Shown: piece after piece, positions 50,250-62,749 of the stretch
How positions within the stretch are numbered: the first letter of the stretch is position 1
Layout: each line of letters opens with the position of its first letter
DNA from: Nomia melanderi
Lineage: Eukaryota > Arthropoda > Insecta > Hymenoptera > Halictidae
Reading direction: 5' to 3'
DNA: 64,000 bases
Assembly (NCBI RefSeq): GCF_051020985.1
Contig: NC_135008.1
Span: forward strand, 8,866,001-8,930,000
Made by a program: the position numbers and the translations under genes
Notes under the pieces: model-generated
Database searches by the model: none
What the model was told of the DNA's origin: nothing
The model's input: only the letters and a program-made list of their open reading frames with translations

Positions 50250-53200
50250 CAATTGACTAGCTTTCCCAAAGGGGTACTACTATGTGTATTCCGTTTTCAT
50301 AAGAGTTTTCATGATGAAATCTATCAAGGACGGCTTTGATCACCTAAGGGTACGTTTATAGCGGAGCTGCGAAAGCTAGGAGAGTTGTGTCGATCAGAAC
50401 GGCGATAAAATACCTTTCCTTGGCGTGTTTATAGCGCAATAATCGCGTGGTTTCAGTTAATCGAACTTCTACGAAGACGAATGAGTCGTTACCTCATTCA
50501 GGCTCCTTAAAATGGATATCACGAAAAAACGCTGCAGATGTAAGTGTTAAGTATGGTGTTATTTGTAGTTGGTTAATTACTGAACGTAGCTCTGCGTTTG
50601 GGACATTCCTGTTATAAAAGAAAAGTAACGCTTCGCTGTGATCGCTGGTTCGATAGAGTATCGCAGCTCCGCTGCAAAGGTATCTGAATGCGAACCAACC
50701 AGCCACGCGGTGGCGTGTTCACGAGCTGGTTCCTCCTCGTCTAAAAGCACCAGTAAAGCATCCACGAGACACCCAGGAATCCCTGGTTCGCGCGTCGATC
50801 GACGAGATTCGCCGGGCGTCGTACTCGTGATTTTACGACGCGCTTCCCGCGAGTTTTATGAACCCACTAAACAGGTTGCCGCGCGATAACTCCGGCTCAC
50901 GGCGTCTCGTAACTGGACCGTCGCGAGATTAAGTGTCCCTAAACGGCGGTAAAAATATTATAATCGTTGTATAATACGACTCTAATAAAACCTTGAACTA
51001 TCGCGGCGAAGAGAAGATAATTAAGCGTCCCTTCGGCGATGGAGAAATCCGGACGAGCCTAAAAACCGTCGTTCCTGTCGTGAATTTTTGCCCGGGAAAG
51101 CGTATGAAGAACGTTATACCGGTCGTCATGTTTTCTCGGTCGCTCCCCGGCTATAACTGTTCATTTTCTTCGCGGATGAATATTAATGACGTGTTATAGT
51201 TATTGAAGCGAAATGCGAACGCCGTTCGTTGCAGCGGGTTCTTCAATCGACGGCAAAAACTAAATTGAGAAGGGAGCCACTCCGAGTGAACTCCAGCATC
51301 AAAAAACTCAAAGAACATTCTTTATACACCAAACATCAGAAATACCCATGAAACACGGATTGATTCCGTCCAAAATATTCATTTCCACTTTTACGTTCAT
51401 CTGACATTTCTAATTTGATACAATTTCATAGGAACGCTGCTCATAAAATGATGACACGAGCGATAGGGTTGAAAACGATTGCCGAGCTAAAGTAAACAAA
51501 AACTGAACCAGTCTCCGGTACGTCTAATTTTAAACCCGGCAGACATAATCTTAAATATCGATCGTGTTGTGCTGTTTGCTTTTCAGTGTTCTAGAGATTG
51601 CTCGCTGGTACCGCGTCGCATGTGTGAGTAGCAGAGGCGCGACTAACAATCGCGCTGATTCGTTATCTACGGCTCGAGAAACGGACACGTCGAGTCGTAA
51701 AGGCGCATTAACGATCGCTCATTTTTTCCGTTGATTCTGTTTCGAGGCCACGACCATTTTCGCCTGCATCCATGAAAGACATTTCTCTGGGCCGGCGATG
51801 TCGGTCGGTCCTCGAATAAGTACGTGCACGGAACGCGAGCGTGTCTTGGGACAGGATGCTGGCGGCTCGATCGTCGAAGCAGCTGGAACGCCTCCATTCA
51901 AAGAGTCACTATCGTACGAGCCTCGTACAAAACGCGCTTGATAAGAAGCACCTATAGACACTCATAAGCCAGGCATTTAAAGAATGACCGCGCGGAATGC
52001 CATGAAAGGCGCATTAGGAAACACGAACGGGGTTCGATGTCACGTCGCTTGGTCCGGCCGCTTTTCACGGCTAGATCGTTCGCCGCGGGATTTGGATTAA
52101 CGGAGTAATAAATTTAATTCTTGAACTTCTTCGCCCTTATGTGTTGGCAAATGATATTTTTATGTTTACATAAGTTTCAGTATTACAATATTTTTACGGA
52201 AATTCTGTGGTTTCGAAGCGAAAATCGACGTTAATGCGTTACAAAATGGAGATTTAAAGCAGTTTTGTCAAAGTTGTCTAAGAACATGAGGGTTAGTTAT
52301 GAAAACTGTCTTTATATTATACGTATCATTTATTCATGGGGAAGAGGACGTGATTTGTTGAAATTTTGAGTCACTTTAAGTGCTGAGTTAATATTCATTA
52401 AATAGATGTCTTGTTTGTCAAACTAATTGGTTTTAAAAGCGGTATGCTCTGTTAAGTTGTTTATTTTGTTACTGGGAAATATATATGAGTTATTAAACTC
52501 AGTCTCTTGCAAATGTAGTCCTTTAATTAGTGATCAAATAACTTGAAGTGACTATTTAGAAAACATCTTTAATTAATTCATCGAACTTTTTTCACGATAT
52601 CGCGATAACACTTCCTATTTGTTAATGCATTCCTTTTTACCTCGAAGATATACTAGTGAAACAGATTATTTACAGCTATACTGATAAGCACACAGAATAA
52701 ATTAAACCTCTCTCGCAATGAACCGTGATTAACCTACTAACAGGCTGATTTTTCGAGTGCAAATGAAGTCGTAACTCAAGAGGAATAAATCTAATGTATT
52801 CAACAATTTGCAGTACTAAACATTAACAACATATACACCACTTTAATGCAAATATCCTATTCTATGACCCGCAAGAAACATTAATTGATCAACCAAGAAA
52901 CTCAAGGCTCGTTAATGTTTAAAATCAAACCTGATGGATATCTCCTCCCCAATTAGTGGATCGAAATATCCCCGTAAGGGCAAACAGCGTAACAAATAAA
53001 TTGCTAAAACTACAATCGAACATCGACAGTCTCCCGATCACCAGTTATCAGAATAGTCCATCGATTTTTCTGACGCATTCTGTCCAAGACAACGTCTTGC
53101 TACAAGCAAGGAACATCATCGCGGCATTGAATTCCGGGCCAATACGAGCGCCCCCCTCATCAACCTCAATTAAACTCCACCGTCTCGCACTTATGCTCAC

Positions 53201-56200
53201 TTCGCACCCGAGGCACACCGAGCGTTGCTGGTGTTAAGTCGCTATATACGTATTATTGGCCGAGCCAGCCCGTCTCAAGGAGCTCCAGACTTGGAATCGT
53301 CAAAGGAATCCTTGTTGTTTCCGCCTCGCCTGTTTCGAATCTCACAAACACACTCCCGCAAGCTCACATACACACGCATACACCAGTTTCATCTCGGCAA
53401 CTAGACGCTCTGTAATCTAGCACCGGGTAGCAAGTGATTCGAAACTCTCAAATTCGAATTCACTCTCTCGACGTTTACGTTATCGATTCCCTAATGCTTT
53501 CTTCGCCACGTTTTCCAGCCCGCGGTACAGCGTGCATCGCACTGTTTAAACACCGTGCAATGGAAAGTTCGTGTTTACATTTTAGAAATTAAACTCCCGA
53601 CCAACAGATGCTGAGAAAAAGGAGAGTATTATTTCACTGTTACGACCGATCTCTCATCCGAGGATCGTTCTCTTCGGTCGACGAACGGTTTTCGTTCGTT
53701 GGCTTCGCTCGTTCCCGACACCGCCGAGAAGAACAAAGGCGTCGCGGCGCTTTGTTGCTTCATAGATCTTTGCGGATCTTCCGCGAACCGACTAACCATT
53801 GCTGCTTCTTGCCGGAGGAAGAAAATGCGGTAACCCTTTCGCGGGAGATTTTAGTGCGATCTCGGACGCCAGAGACTGTCGGAGAATCAGTAGCGGCCAT
53901 TGAAAAGACGATCCTTTCCTGTTAGTGACCCTCGAGGTGTGACCATGCTCCTTGAGATTTCGATTTGAGGATCGCAGCCGGACATGACGGTGAATGTCGC
54001 CGTTAGGATTACCGCGGCCGGCCGACGCCGTTGAACTTCAATGGCCGATCGTGAAAAGGATCGGGATCCGCGATTCAAAACGCTGATACACGCGCGCGAT
54101 TGCGTCGAATGCGCGCAGGTCTTTGAACTTGCAAGAGTGGGGATTCTTGCTTTTATCTACTTAGCAATGAACGCGGGATGATGGAAATTGGAAAGTTCAA
54201 TGATGTGAGTACGTTTGATCAATAAATGTTCGTATATAGTCTCTTATATTTTTCTATTTTATGAATTTCAATTTATAATTATATACTGTATGTGCCAATG
54301 TCAAGTATCGCTGACACGATGATTGCTACGGTGCTCATTGATAACGGAAGCTTCCAAATCACTGCAAAAGCGATTAGAATGAAAAAATTCAGGTCGAATG
54401 AAAGTATTGGTAACGTAAGCAACTGGATAGCAGTGTAAATTATTAGTAATTTAATGGTTACTAGTTAACAGTTGTTAATCATAATTGGTTTTAATACTAG
54501 ATGCTTGACATTCTCGTGCTAAATAAAGTATCTTAATTTTGTAGAATAAATTATGAAATGATTGTTAAATATATATTTAAAAAGTAACTACAGTAAGTAT
54601 CGGATAATTACAACATTCGGGTCCCGGTGAGTGTTGCGATTATCTACAATCTTCACTGTATGAAAATTCTTTTACAGCGAGATTCTTCCAGGACTCTCTT
54701 TCGAGATTCCAAGTTTCTTCGCGAGACAGCGAATTCTCACGTCCTCGAACCGCGACCGAGTGAAAAGCGGACGAGAGGAACGATGACGACGGGAGCCGTT
54801 CGCCGAAAACCGCAGGATCTTTCACGCAAGATTGAATATCCGCCGACGACGTAAAGTAAAAGCGTCTCCAGCAAAAAAGAAATTACGCGGCCATGCCTGA
54901 GCGTTATGTAAGATGTCCCTGTGGATTGTGAAGTGTTGGTTGTTGCGACATTCCGAGCTCCGTGTATGATATTTTGGGGCGTAAAACAATTTTTAGGGTG
55001 TACGAGGAATGAATCTGTATCGCTGTTTAATGAGTCGATTAATTGGCAGGGTAAGTTTCTGTGTGACTTTCTGTTCTTTCCTTATTATTTCTTTCTGAAA
55101 AATAATCAGTGTTAATGTTAGAATCCATGCGAGAATGGATTTCTTTGTAACCCCACATCGAATGTTTGTAAGTGATATTCGGTGTGTGCTAAGTGGCTGT
55201 ATTTCTAGATATTAATCTTTGTTACTAACGAATATTAAACAACATTATTTCAGTGTAAATCCAGTATGTCGACATATTTATTCTTCAATAAGGAAAATTT
55301 TAACGAAAAGCCTACACAGAAGATTAATTCGGCGTCCGTGGATAATCGATTCGATGCGATACATTGCCGTTATATATGAGGTGATACGCATCGGAAGGAA
55401 CATCGATGATAACGGAATCTAATTATAATAGAAATTGATTGGTTTCCTATAATTTATCGTTTCTGTACCAATGGCGTCGACCGAAACGTTCATGCATGAA
55501 CGTGTGTAGAAATTCTTCATCGAGCAGGAAACCAGACTTTTTCTCGGACCATGCAAAAACCGGATGACGCGTACTTGAATAAAACCACACCAAGAATGGA
55601 AAGCATATCAAGGCGGAGCGAAATAAGGCGCACAAGAAAAGAATTTGCATCTGGCTAGAACCAGATACGCGAGTATCACTTAAACGAGAAATGAATGAAA
55701 CGGATCGCATTAATTTTAAATACCCATTAATAACTTTCATTATTTCTATTCAATGCTTGATAAGTGTGTATTCCACGTATAAGCCCCCATTCCTATTAAA
55801 AATACAATTCTCCACTTCCCTTCTGAATACATTACAATGTTCATTTGGGAAACAGTGTTCTCTTGTAATGGATAAGTTCAATTGTCGTAACGATTTGGAA
55901 TTATTAAATCATGAATTCAAATCATTTTGAATATTCACAATACTAAACGATCGTTCTTTTATTTTATTGAAGTTCCAATCTTTCTAATTTTTCGTTAAAT
56001 AAAAAATGATTTCTAAAATATTTTCTTTCGATCGTGCGACAGGCGAAAGCAGGAAAGCAGAGAGGATTTTGTTTGTTCGTTTCATGCGAGCCACAAATCA
56101 CGTTCGCCGAACTTTACAGTCAATGTGATCGTAACTTCCACGTGGTTACAACAGTCAGGTCATTCCGAGATACCCTCGTAGAATGAAATGCATCATGAAT

Positions 56201-56699
56201 GGAAGAGAGGTAGGCAGTCACCGTTAAACCCTCGCAGCGGGATGCATCTTTCGTCCGCAAGGTAAACGGACTGCATTTCGACGGGGATTTCTCCACCGTA
56301 CCTCCAGATGCACCTCGTTCCTCGACGCTCTGTCCAGTACAGGACAAGAATACACGAAATTCCTTACTAGCGCATTCCAAAAATCTATATAACAATAAAG
56401 ATTTACCTACAATCTTACAGTAAGCAACAAACTGCAAGTAACAATACAATTTTTGAAACATCAAAGAGAAAGATATAAAATTTGTTCCAATGAAAACTCA
56501 GCATCTTTATTTTCAACCCTCCCTATAAATCGTACCGCCCACAAAATTAATTTAAAAGATATAGAATTTGCACTTTTAGATTCCTCAATCTTTAAATTTT
56601 AATTCTCACACTTCGCCATTTTCAATTTTTGTACGATCTCCTTGCAAAAATGATCGTTTCCCTTTTTTATTCAGGGAAAAATGAAGAACAATGTGATTC
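50250..56699. other. Long gene-free stretch
   Basis: CpG-rich patches at 50640-51240, 51590-52080, 53600-54110, 54700-54850 and 55440-55700 alternate with AT-rich DNA. A minus-strand frame at 51719-51961 ends in a fairly protein-like stretch (GPTDIAGPEKCLSWMQAK) but lacks splice support and a known match. No RNA gene was recognised. Confidence 0.4.
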
Positions 56700-56955
56700 T
56701 CGAGGCAACGATTACGATAATTATTGAATAGCTTGCTCGTGGGAAAGATTTCAAACAGAAATTAGCAAAAGTAAGTGCCATTGTATTTCTTTCAGTTAAA
56801 ATTGATTGCAATTTCTTTATTGCAACATCCTAATCTTTGGAGTAAATATAGACACGTGGAGAGCATAGAATTCCCTTTTATTTCCAGTAAATTATCAACA
56901 ATAAAATAATAGTAACGCGCTGGTTTGTAAAAGATGTCATAAGGCAAGGGGTTGA
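56700..56955 (+). mobile_element. Diverged family B MITE
   Basis: The right end is ATAAGGCAAGGGGTTGA, a family B terminus with TTAA changed to TTGA. Internal words line up with the copy at 31061: GCTCGTGGGAAAGATTT against ACTCGTGGTGAAGGTTT, and AGTAAATATAGACACGTGGA against AGTAAACATAGACATATAA. The left boundary is approximate and its terminus is badly decayed. Confidence 0.55.
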
Positions 56956-59612
56956 GAACGATTCGGGCAGCGTTCTTGAAGATCTAGTGGATCGATCGCA
57001 CGCGGATCGCAGCACGGTGCCAGGATAATTGTGGAATGCCGGCCGTGGCACAATTGGCTTTTTGTGCTTGCTTAGATTCGGCGGGTGTATCATTTCATTA
57101 ACCCATTAAACAATTACGGCTAAGCCCGGTACCCCTCGAGGCTCGTGTCTACGACCAGCTGTGAATGCGTTCCTTGTAATTGAACTACGTTACATCGGCC
57201 TCTTTCTCGGTTTACCAGACACGTGGGCCTCGCCGAGACCTTTGTAGACCGATACGCCGTGCTGTTCCCACTGATTCCCGGACAACGCTTCACGCTTCTG
57301 CCGCTAATTAACACGTTACTCTGTTTACTTTCCGACTACACCGGATCCTCAGCTCGTGGTTACACGGAACTTTTTCGCATGTTTCGAATCGGTTTCCTCG
57401 CGAAGCGACATAGTCAAGATATTCTATCTAAGAGAGGCTACTTCTTTATAATTTATTATTTTCTTCCTGAAGATCCCAGATTTATGTGGATCACTCGTTT
57501 AGATAAGCATAATTGGAGGAGTTTATCTATGAGGATGGATACTACGTTTCAAGTATGGAATCTGATTTGGTTCGATGGAAAACATTCGATGGAGTTTTAG
57601 TTACAACGATAGAGAAGATAGAAGAAGTGTTTTCTTTTTTGAACAGGATGATTACCGCAGAGTTTGTTGATTGTTATTAGAGTTTTTATGAGTATTGTGG
57701 GCAGGGAATGTCGATGCGTAACACGATGTCGCAAGGTTCAAACGATATTCGTTACGAAATGATCCAAGGCAGCGGTGCATAGCGGAAGCGCAGTCTATCC
57801 GACAAGAAGTAATATAGACAAATAAGTATATCGTTAGAACGCGAGACAATGTATCAAGTAAAGCGTGGTTGATGCACGAGGTGAATGCATTGTCGCTCGA
57901 CCCTGATTGCTTCTGCTGCCACTGCTGAGCCAGCAGAGATAGCTCAATTGTTAAACATCCAATGCTGCTAAAGTTCATTCGCGGTAAGTCAAGGGAGTGT
58001 TACGATTTTCGAGAAATGATCCGCGATTGAACTCGAAGCGAAATAAAATCAAATTCTCTGTCGCTGTTTCTTTGTACCTAATCGTACAATGAGATGATAC
58101 AAGATTATGGTTACAGAGATGTGTTGCGTAAATGTGGAAACATACTTTATAGAATTTGTGCGTAAGGTCTACTCAATTGGAGTAACAAGTAATATTCGAT
58201 TAGAATGTTTTTGATAGAAGCAAAGAGACTCTTGCAAATGTGTTTCTATGTATCTGATTCATCATTTTGGAAAGTAAATTACTCCTGAACACAGGTACTC
58301 CAAAATTCATGAATACCAACTGTATGAAATTAATAGTAATTCCTAGAAATATTGAATTTCCTAAATATTACGTAGAAATTGTAAAAATACTCATTATAGA
58401 TACGTTCGATAAAGACTGTATATTATCGGAGCACATTAAATCAAAGTTCCTTCCAACACGATAAATCAGCTTCTGATAGATCGACCGATTCAGGATCTAA
58501 TCTCTAATGAGGTATCATTATAAATGATCGACGCGCTTTTGAGAACGTGCCACAACTTCGAAGAAAGAAGAAAATTGGAACGTGACACGGACACCGAGCG
58601 GGGAGCTAGGCATTACGATGGTCAAATCACTTGGAAACATCATCGCGCAAGATGATTCGCGAGGTGATGCGTCATCGGTTACGATCGTCGTCATCGACAT
58701 CGGTTCAAGTGGTGTTGACCCGTGCTCGTTCCCTTGCATCCATGCGACCCGTTACGAATTCGTGGGAACGCCATAGCGATCCCATACCAATTTCCCTCCC
58801 AACCCAACGTGTCCGCCATATACGATTCAGTAAGATAATTATTATTCCTTAAAGAAAACCGCTCGAGAAAAGAATTCAGCGCAAACTAGTCGAGCGAGTT
58901 CGAACCTCGAGGCTCCCCTCAAAAAGGAAAAACACTAAGTGTGCGAAACTTTGTACACCGAATCGATAATGTTCCCAAACGTTTCGAAAGTCCGAGTGAA
59001 AGGATTATCTATCAGATTGGTAGCAGCTAACCGAACGAACGATAGTCGATTAAACTCGAATTCCTTCGATCGTTCAAGTGGCGAACATTCAATCGGGGAA
59101 GTCAACTTCGAACCTTCTCTGTTCTTGGCTCGGACAAATTTTCATATCTATATCCACTCGTTTAAAGTTTCTCCATTTAGTCGCTACAATCTCAACGAAA
59201 TTTATCTCCAATGAAATAAATCTCCCTGGCGATAAGTGTTTAGCTAAATTTGTCCACAATTATTCGGTAAAAGTTCAATATATCAACGCTGCCTAAATAC
59301 TCCAAAGCAAAGGATTAAACATCAAATAAAATAGTAGCTAATCTAAATACTAATACAGATTCCAAAGCGAAAAACCAAGAACACGTCACCCTGTAAAAGA
59401 GTAATGCCTTCAGACCAAACACGAACAAAATCAATCCCAAACAATCCTTGAATCTCCAAGTATTTTTTATTATTCGCGTCGAAGATCATTGATCGATCAT
59501 CCGTGCGGAATCGCGAAACATTCGATTTGATGCTGGACTTCGCGGTCGGCCGACCACCGCTCCTCTATGTCGTTCCCTCAGGCATGCTAAAGAAAGAAAG
59601 AGGAGAGCCGTG
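56956..59612. other. Gene-free stretch
   Basis: Balanced at 56960-57400, AT-rich to 58500, balanced to 59100, then AT-rich. The plus frame at 57223-57600 (125 codons) has no recognisable domain. A GGTTCGAACTC word near 58900 on the minus strand resembles a tRNA B box but no tRNA fold surrounds it. Confidence 0.45.
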
Positions 59613-59667
59613 CGACGACGACGCCGACGACGACGACGACGACGACAACGACGACGACGACGACGCC
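59613..59667 (+). repeat. (GAC)n microsatellite
   Basis: About 18 GAC/CGA triplets with a few interruptions (GCC, AAC). They create Asp runs on the plus strand and Arg runs in other frames on both strands. The surrounding 450 bases are CpG-rich and open in several frames at once, which argues against a true coding function. Confidence 0.8.
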
Positions 59668-61929
59668 GCGAGGGAACGCGTTCTTGCCTCTTTCCGCGGG
59701 TTGTCAGTGGCTTTTTCATCCCGTCGATCGAGGAATCCGGCGAGGGATCGCGACGATCATCGATTCCGCCGTTTCCCGACCGTATTTGGCGCAACGCTTG
59801 GCCTCGATCGCCGTCCTCTCGATCTTTTCGTCCCGCGAGTGCGCGCGCGCCGCGATTTTCTTCTGCCGGCGCTGATTGAACGACATAACTGCGCGTCGGC
59901 CGGGGCCAAAGAGCGATCGGAAGATAATACGCTGCGATTCGCCGGGAACAAAGATTCTGCTCGTCGATAGGGATCGTTGACAATAAATCAGATTCCGTGA
60001 AATCGGCGATAACACGAGAAGAAACTAAATAACAAGCTAGTCGGAAGAAACCTTCGAGCGTTCATGGTTGTCGCGTGTAAAGTTGGGCAATTACTTGATG
60101 ACTAGGTTGTTTGTATCTATTTTCGTTTCATTTTCTATGTGAATTTTCTACTTGTCGATGCGATTATACTTAATCAATGAAAACCATACGGTATGCCAGA
60201 GGAGCGTGGCCTATTCTTTTAAAAGAACTATTACATTGTAAATATCATTTCATTTGTGAACACGAATACATGTAAAAAGGACAGTTAGATAGAAATGTAT
60301 GCAAGGTTTAATATAGTACTAAAAACAATTGAAAATAGGGATGTTTAACAATCTAAATGAGATCGGACCATCTCTCCCAAAATTACCCTAAACAGAATTT
60401 CACAGAATTTCCTCTTGCCCCTGTGCTGTACCGCTCAGTCATCAAATGATCTCCCAACGGTATGTGTCATCGATTTCCAATCCAATCATGTGCTACGGCG
60501 AGCCGATTCCGGAGTTATTTATTCATGCGCGGTCGGCTGGATCGGGAATCAATTGTTAATTAAGCGCGGCCGCGGGTAGGAACGCATTGCAAACGTATTA
60601 CGCGACAAATCGGGCACCTGCCCGATGATGCTGATCTTGCCCCGCGCTGGATAGTCGTCCGCGGTTCGACAAAAGTCCCACAGAGACGCCTCGTACCATT
60701 GGCCTCGTTCTTGCCCGGCCGCTCTGGGTGAACCGATCTTATTAAGCCCTAATTAGCCGTTTAACAAGATATATTTAACTCGCGTGGTACACGCCGGCCA
60801 TGTGACGAAAACCAAAAGAATCCGGGGTCGGAATTCTTCGGGCGAGATCATTGGAAAGCTTTCGCGTCGGAAAGATTGAGGGCTATCGATCTTTTGCCTT
60901 GTGCTATGGTGTCTGGAATGTTCTGCTGTATTTTCGGCGGATGTTCGAAGAGGAATTTTGTATATTGAGCTTACTTAATTTTTCATCAGGCGATGGCTGG
61001 GTCCGTTTTGACCAGTATTTTCAGAGATTTTGTTCGAGTTTGTTAGGTTTTTATACTTAGATTGTGGATTAATCATGATAGCTACATATGTATACTTTAA
61101 TGACAACGATATGCAGGACAGAAGAAGAAAATATCTTTTTGTGAAATTCAATAATATCGAATCAAGGTCGTGGTAAAGATTTAAAAGAAGGATTAATTTA
61201 ACATCAATGTTATCTTTGTTCTATTTAAACGGAATTAAATGTTATCTTTCCGTTATCGGTATGTAATCTTCGGTATATAAGTAGACGCAATACGAACGTA
61301 ACATTTTTTCCTAGTAAATAATGGTGAACAGTGTGGCTCTGATAGGGACAATTGTAAAAGAAATTGTAAGATAAACGGTGAAAGTGTTGGAGTACCTTTG
61401 GTTTATGATTTACCTATCTGCCAGGTAATAGACAGCTTGCTAGTTTACTGAGACAGCGAATTTCTTGTTTCATCTCTGATAAAATGACTGCGCGATTTCT
61501 TTTCTGCCCCGAAGCGTAAACTTGAGAGAACTTCATCGTGGAAGCGAGATTCTAAGTTTTATTTAAATATTTATTTCGTGAAATTTCCTCGGTGATTTCG
61601 GGATTGATTCTGTCCTTTGGAAATATATTTTGTCGCGTATGTTTTTCGTGAATGGTACTTCGATAAATCATTGAGATCAATGAGTCGCGAAAATCTGAAA
61701 AGCTGCCATCGGATTTCGACAATATCGCGATTTCCAATTACGTTATATACATTGCAAACGGTTCCTTAAATAATATTGAAGGGTTTCAAGTGTGTCTTAA
61801 AATACTTGCGCAAATAAATCTCGACTTTGAACAAAATTTAATTTACACGTAAAAGTTAACATAGGAGGTCGATTGACGCCATTTTTAAGGCACACTGAAA
61901 CTGATAAAACTTTTTATAAATATGTCTAT
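59668..61929. other. Gene-free stretch
   Basis: CpG-rich to 59950, AT-rich to about 60430, the enhancer-like block at 60440-60800, then AT-rich. If the signal-peptide gene has a long first intron, this stretch lies inside it. Confidence 0.4.
60440..60800. promoter_or_regulatory. Enhancer-like block with TTAATTAA, GCGGCCGCGG and an E-box dyad
   Basis: TTAATTAA (60556-60563) is followed directly by GCGCGGCCGCGG. TCGGGCACCTGCCCGA at 60610-60625 is a palindrome apart from its two central bases and contains the E-box CACCTG. CCTAATTAGCC follows near 60750. The mix of homeodomain-like and E-box words without reading frames suggests regulatory DNA. If the minus-strand gene extends this far, it would lie in that gene's first intron. 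Confidence 0.3.
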
Positions 61930-62153
61930 TTAACGCTACAACTACCGAGCATTTATTACGATGAATATGTAATCCTTATAAAAATTATAACAATAGATTA
62001 TTTCCAGTTTCTTCAGATACTCAATATAGTATTCAAGTGAAACTATTTATCTTCAAGATCATATCGAATATTCAATGCTTCTAAGATATCAATAACTGCG
62101 AAATAAAGAAACTGAAATCAGTGATTTTGACTGTTACGTAGTTCTAGCGTTAA
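61930..62153 (+). mobile_element. TTAA-flanked MITE, family A, copy 4
   Basis: The left end is TTAACGCTACAACTACCGAG and the right end, reverse-complemented, is TTAACGCTAGAACTACGTAA. Length is 224 bp, in the same orientation as copies 1 and 2. The right subterminal region (AGTCAAAATCACTGATTTCA on the reverse strand) aligns with copies 2 and 3. It lies inside the presumed first intron of the minus-strand gene. Confidence 0.75.
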
Positions 62154-62664
62154 AGTAGAACAATTAAAAGAAATACTCCAAAACGTCAATCATTATATCT
62201 TCAAACAGTTTTCGATCGTAATTTTAAAACAACCCCCATATATCCACCAACGTCATTTAATGTGAATATTAATTCCAATAGCTCTTTGTATACAAAGAAA
62301 AACCAGTAAACAAACAATCTGACATCACGATAGCCTCGTCCGAGTAAACACCAACGTAATTATTTAACACGTCGAACGTCGCACGATTTCATAGAACAAA
62401 ATACACAAAATGGGGAAGATATGATATCGAATAATTTAATTGGATTGAATTATTATTACTGCACGTTCATCTAGCTGAATGTCACCGCATTAAGTAGCAT
62501 TATGTACAATATTGATATGTTTTCAAATAATTACCGTTTAATAGAGCGAGCTATACTAATTCGATGTAGTTGGGGGTCACCGGTGACCCCGACGACATTC
62601 AATGTGTAAAATATTACACAGACACGGAATCGTGCTAGCAGAATGAGAATAAAAACAAATCTAC
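62154..62664 (-). other. Start of intron 1 of the signal-peptide gene
   Basis: The donor GT is at 62664-62663 on the minus strand. The sequence leftwards is AT-rich and has no exon that I can recognise. It holds the 18-bp palindrome at 62573-62590 and then runs into a family A element that ends at 62153. The intron must continue beyond that, but its far end could not be located. Confidence 0.45.
62573..62590. promoter_or_regulatory. Perfect 18-bp palindrome with inverted GGGTCA half-sites
   Basis: GGGGTCACCGGTGACCCC is self-complementary over all 18 bases. It contains GGGTCA and TGACCC as inverted half-sites four bases apart, close to the nuclear-receptor half-site AGGTCA. It lies about 75 bases inside intron 1. 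A regulatory role is inference. It could equally be part of a dispersed repeat that carries this palindrome. Confidence 0.4.
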
Positions 62665-62749
62665 CTCTTTCCTCGATGACATCTGCCAAAGTGGCGCAGG
62701 TCAGCGCGAGCAGCGCGTAAACCCCAAAAATCCTGGCTGGTCCCATCAT
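62665..62749 (-). CDS. First coding exon of an unidentified secreted or membrane protein (partial)
   Basis: This exon encodes 28 complete residues plus the first base of the next codon. The start is the first in-frame ATG after an in-frame TGA at 62804-62806, and it sits in a good insect context (AAA before ATG); a second ATG follows at once. Residues 1-6 form a short n-region with one arginine. Residues 7-22 are a hydrophobic core (IFGVYALLALTCATLA). A signal peptidase site is plausible after Ala22 (Thr at -3), leaving DVIEER as the first mature residues. The frame then meets AGAG/GTAGAT, a usable splice donor with GT at 62664-62663, giving a phase-1 intron, which is the usual phase behind signal-peptide exons. 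Reading through the donor gives only 72 residues, ending at 62531 in sequence with no protein character. The family is unknown; an adhesion molecule, receptor or secreted ligand would all fit. The next exon was not found in the window. Confidence 0.6.

Noticed and set aside
51719..51961. Minus-strand ORF whose end looks fairly protein-like
   Set aside because: There is no recognised family, no convincing splice site, and a second minus frame overlaps it; it could be a pseudogene fragment but this cannot be supported.
58890..58912. tRNA B-box-like word on the minus strand (GGTTCGAACTC)
   Set aside because: The T-stem is only four pairs and no acceptor, D or anticodon arms could be folded around it.
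59486..59983. Arg- or Asp-rich ORFs on both strands
   Set aside because: They are created by the (GAC)n repeat and its GC-rich flank.
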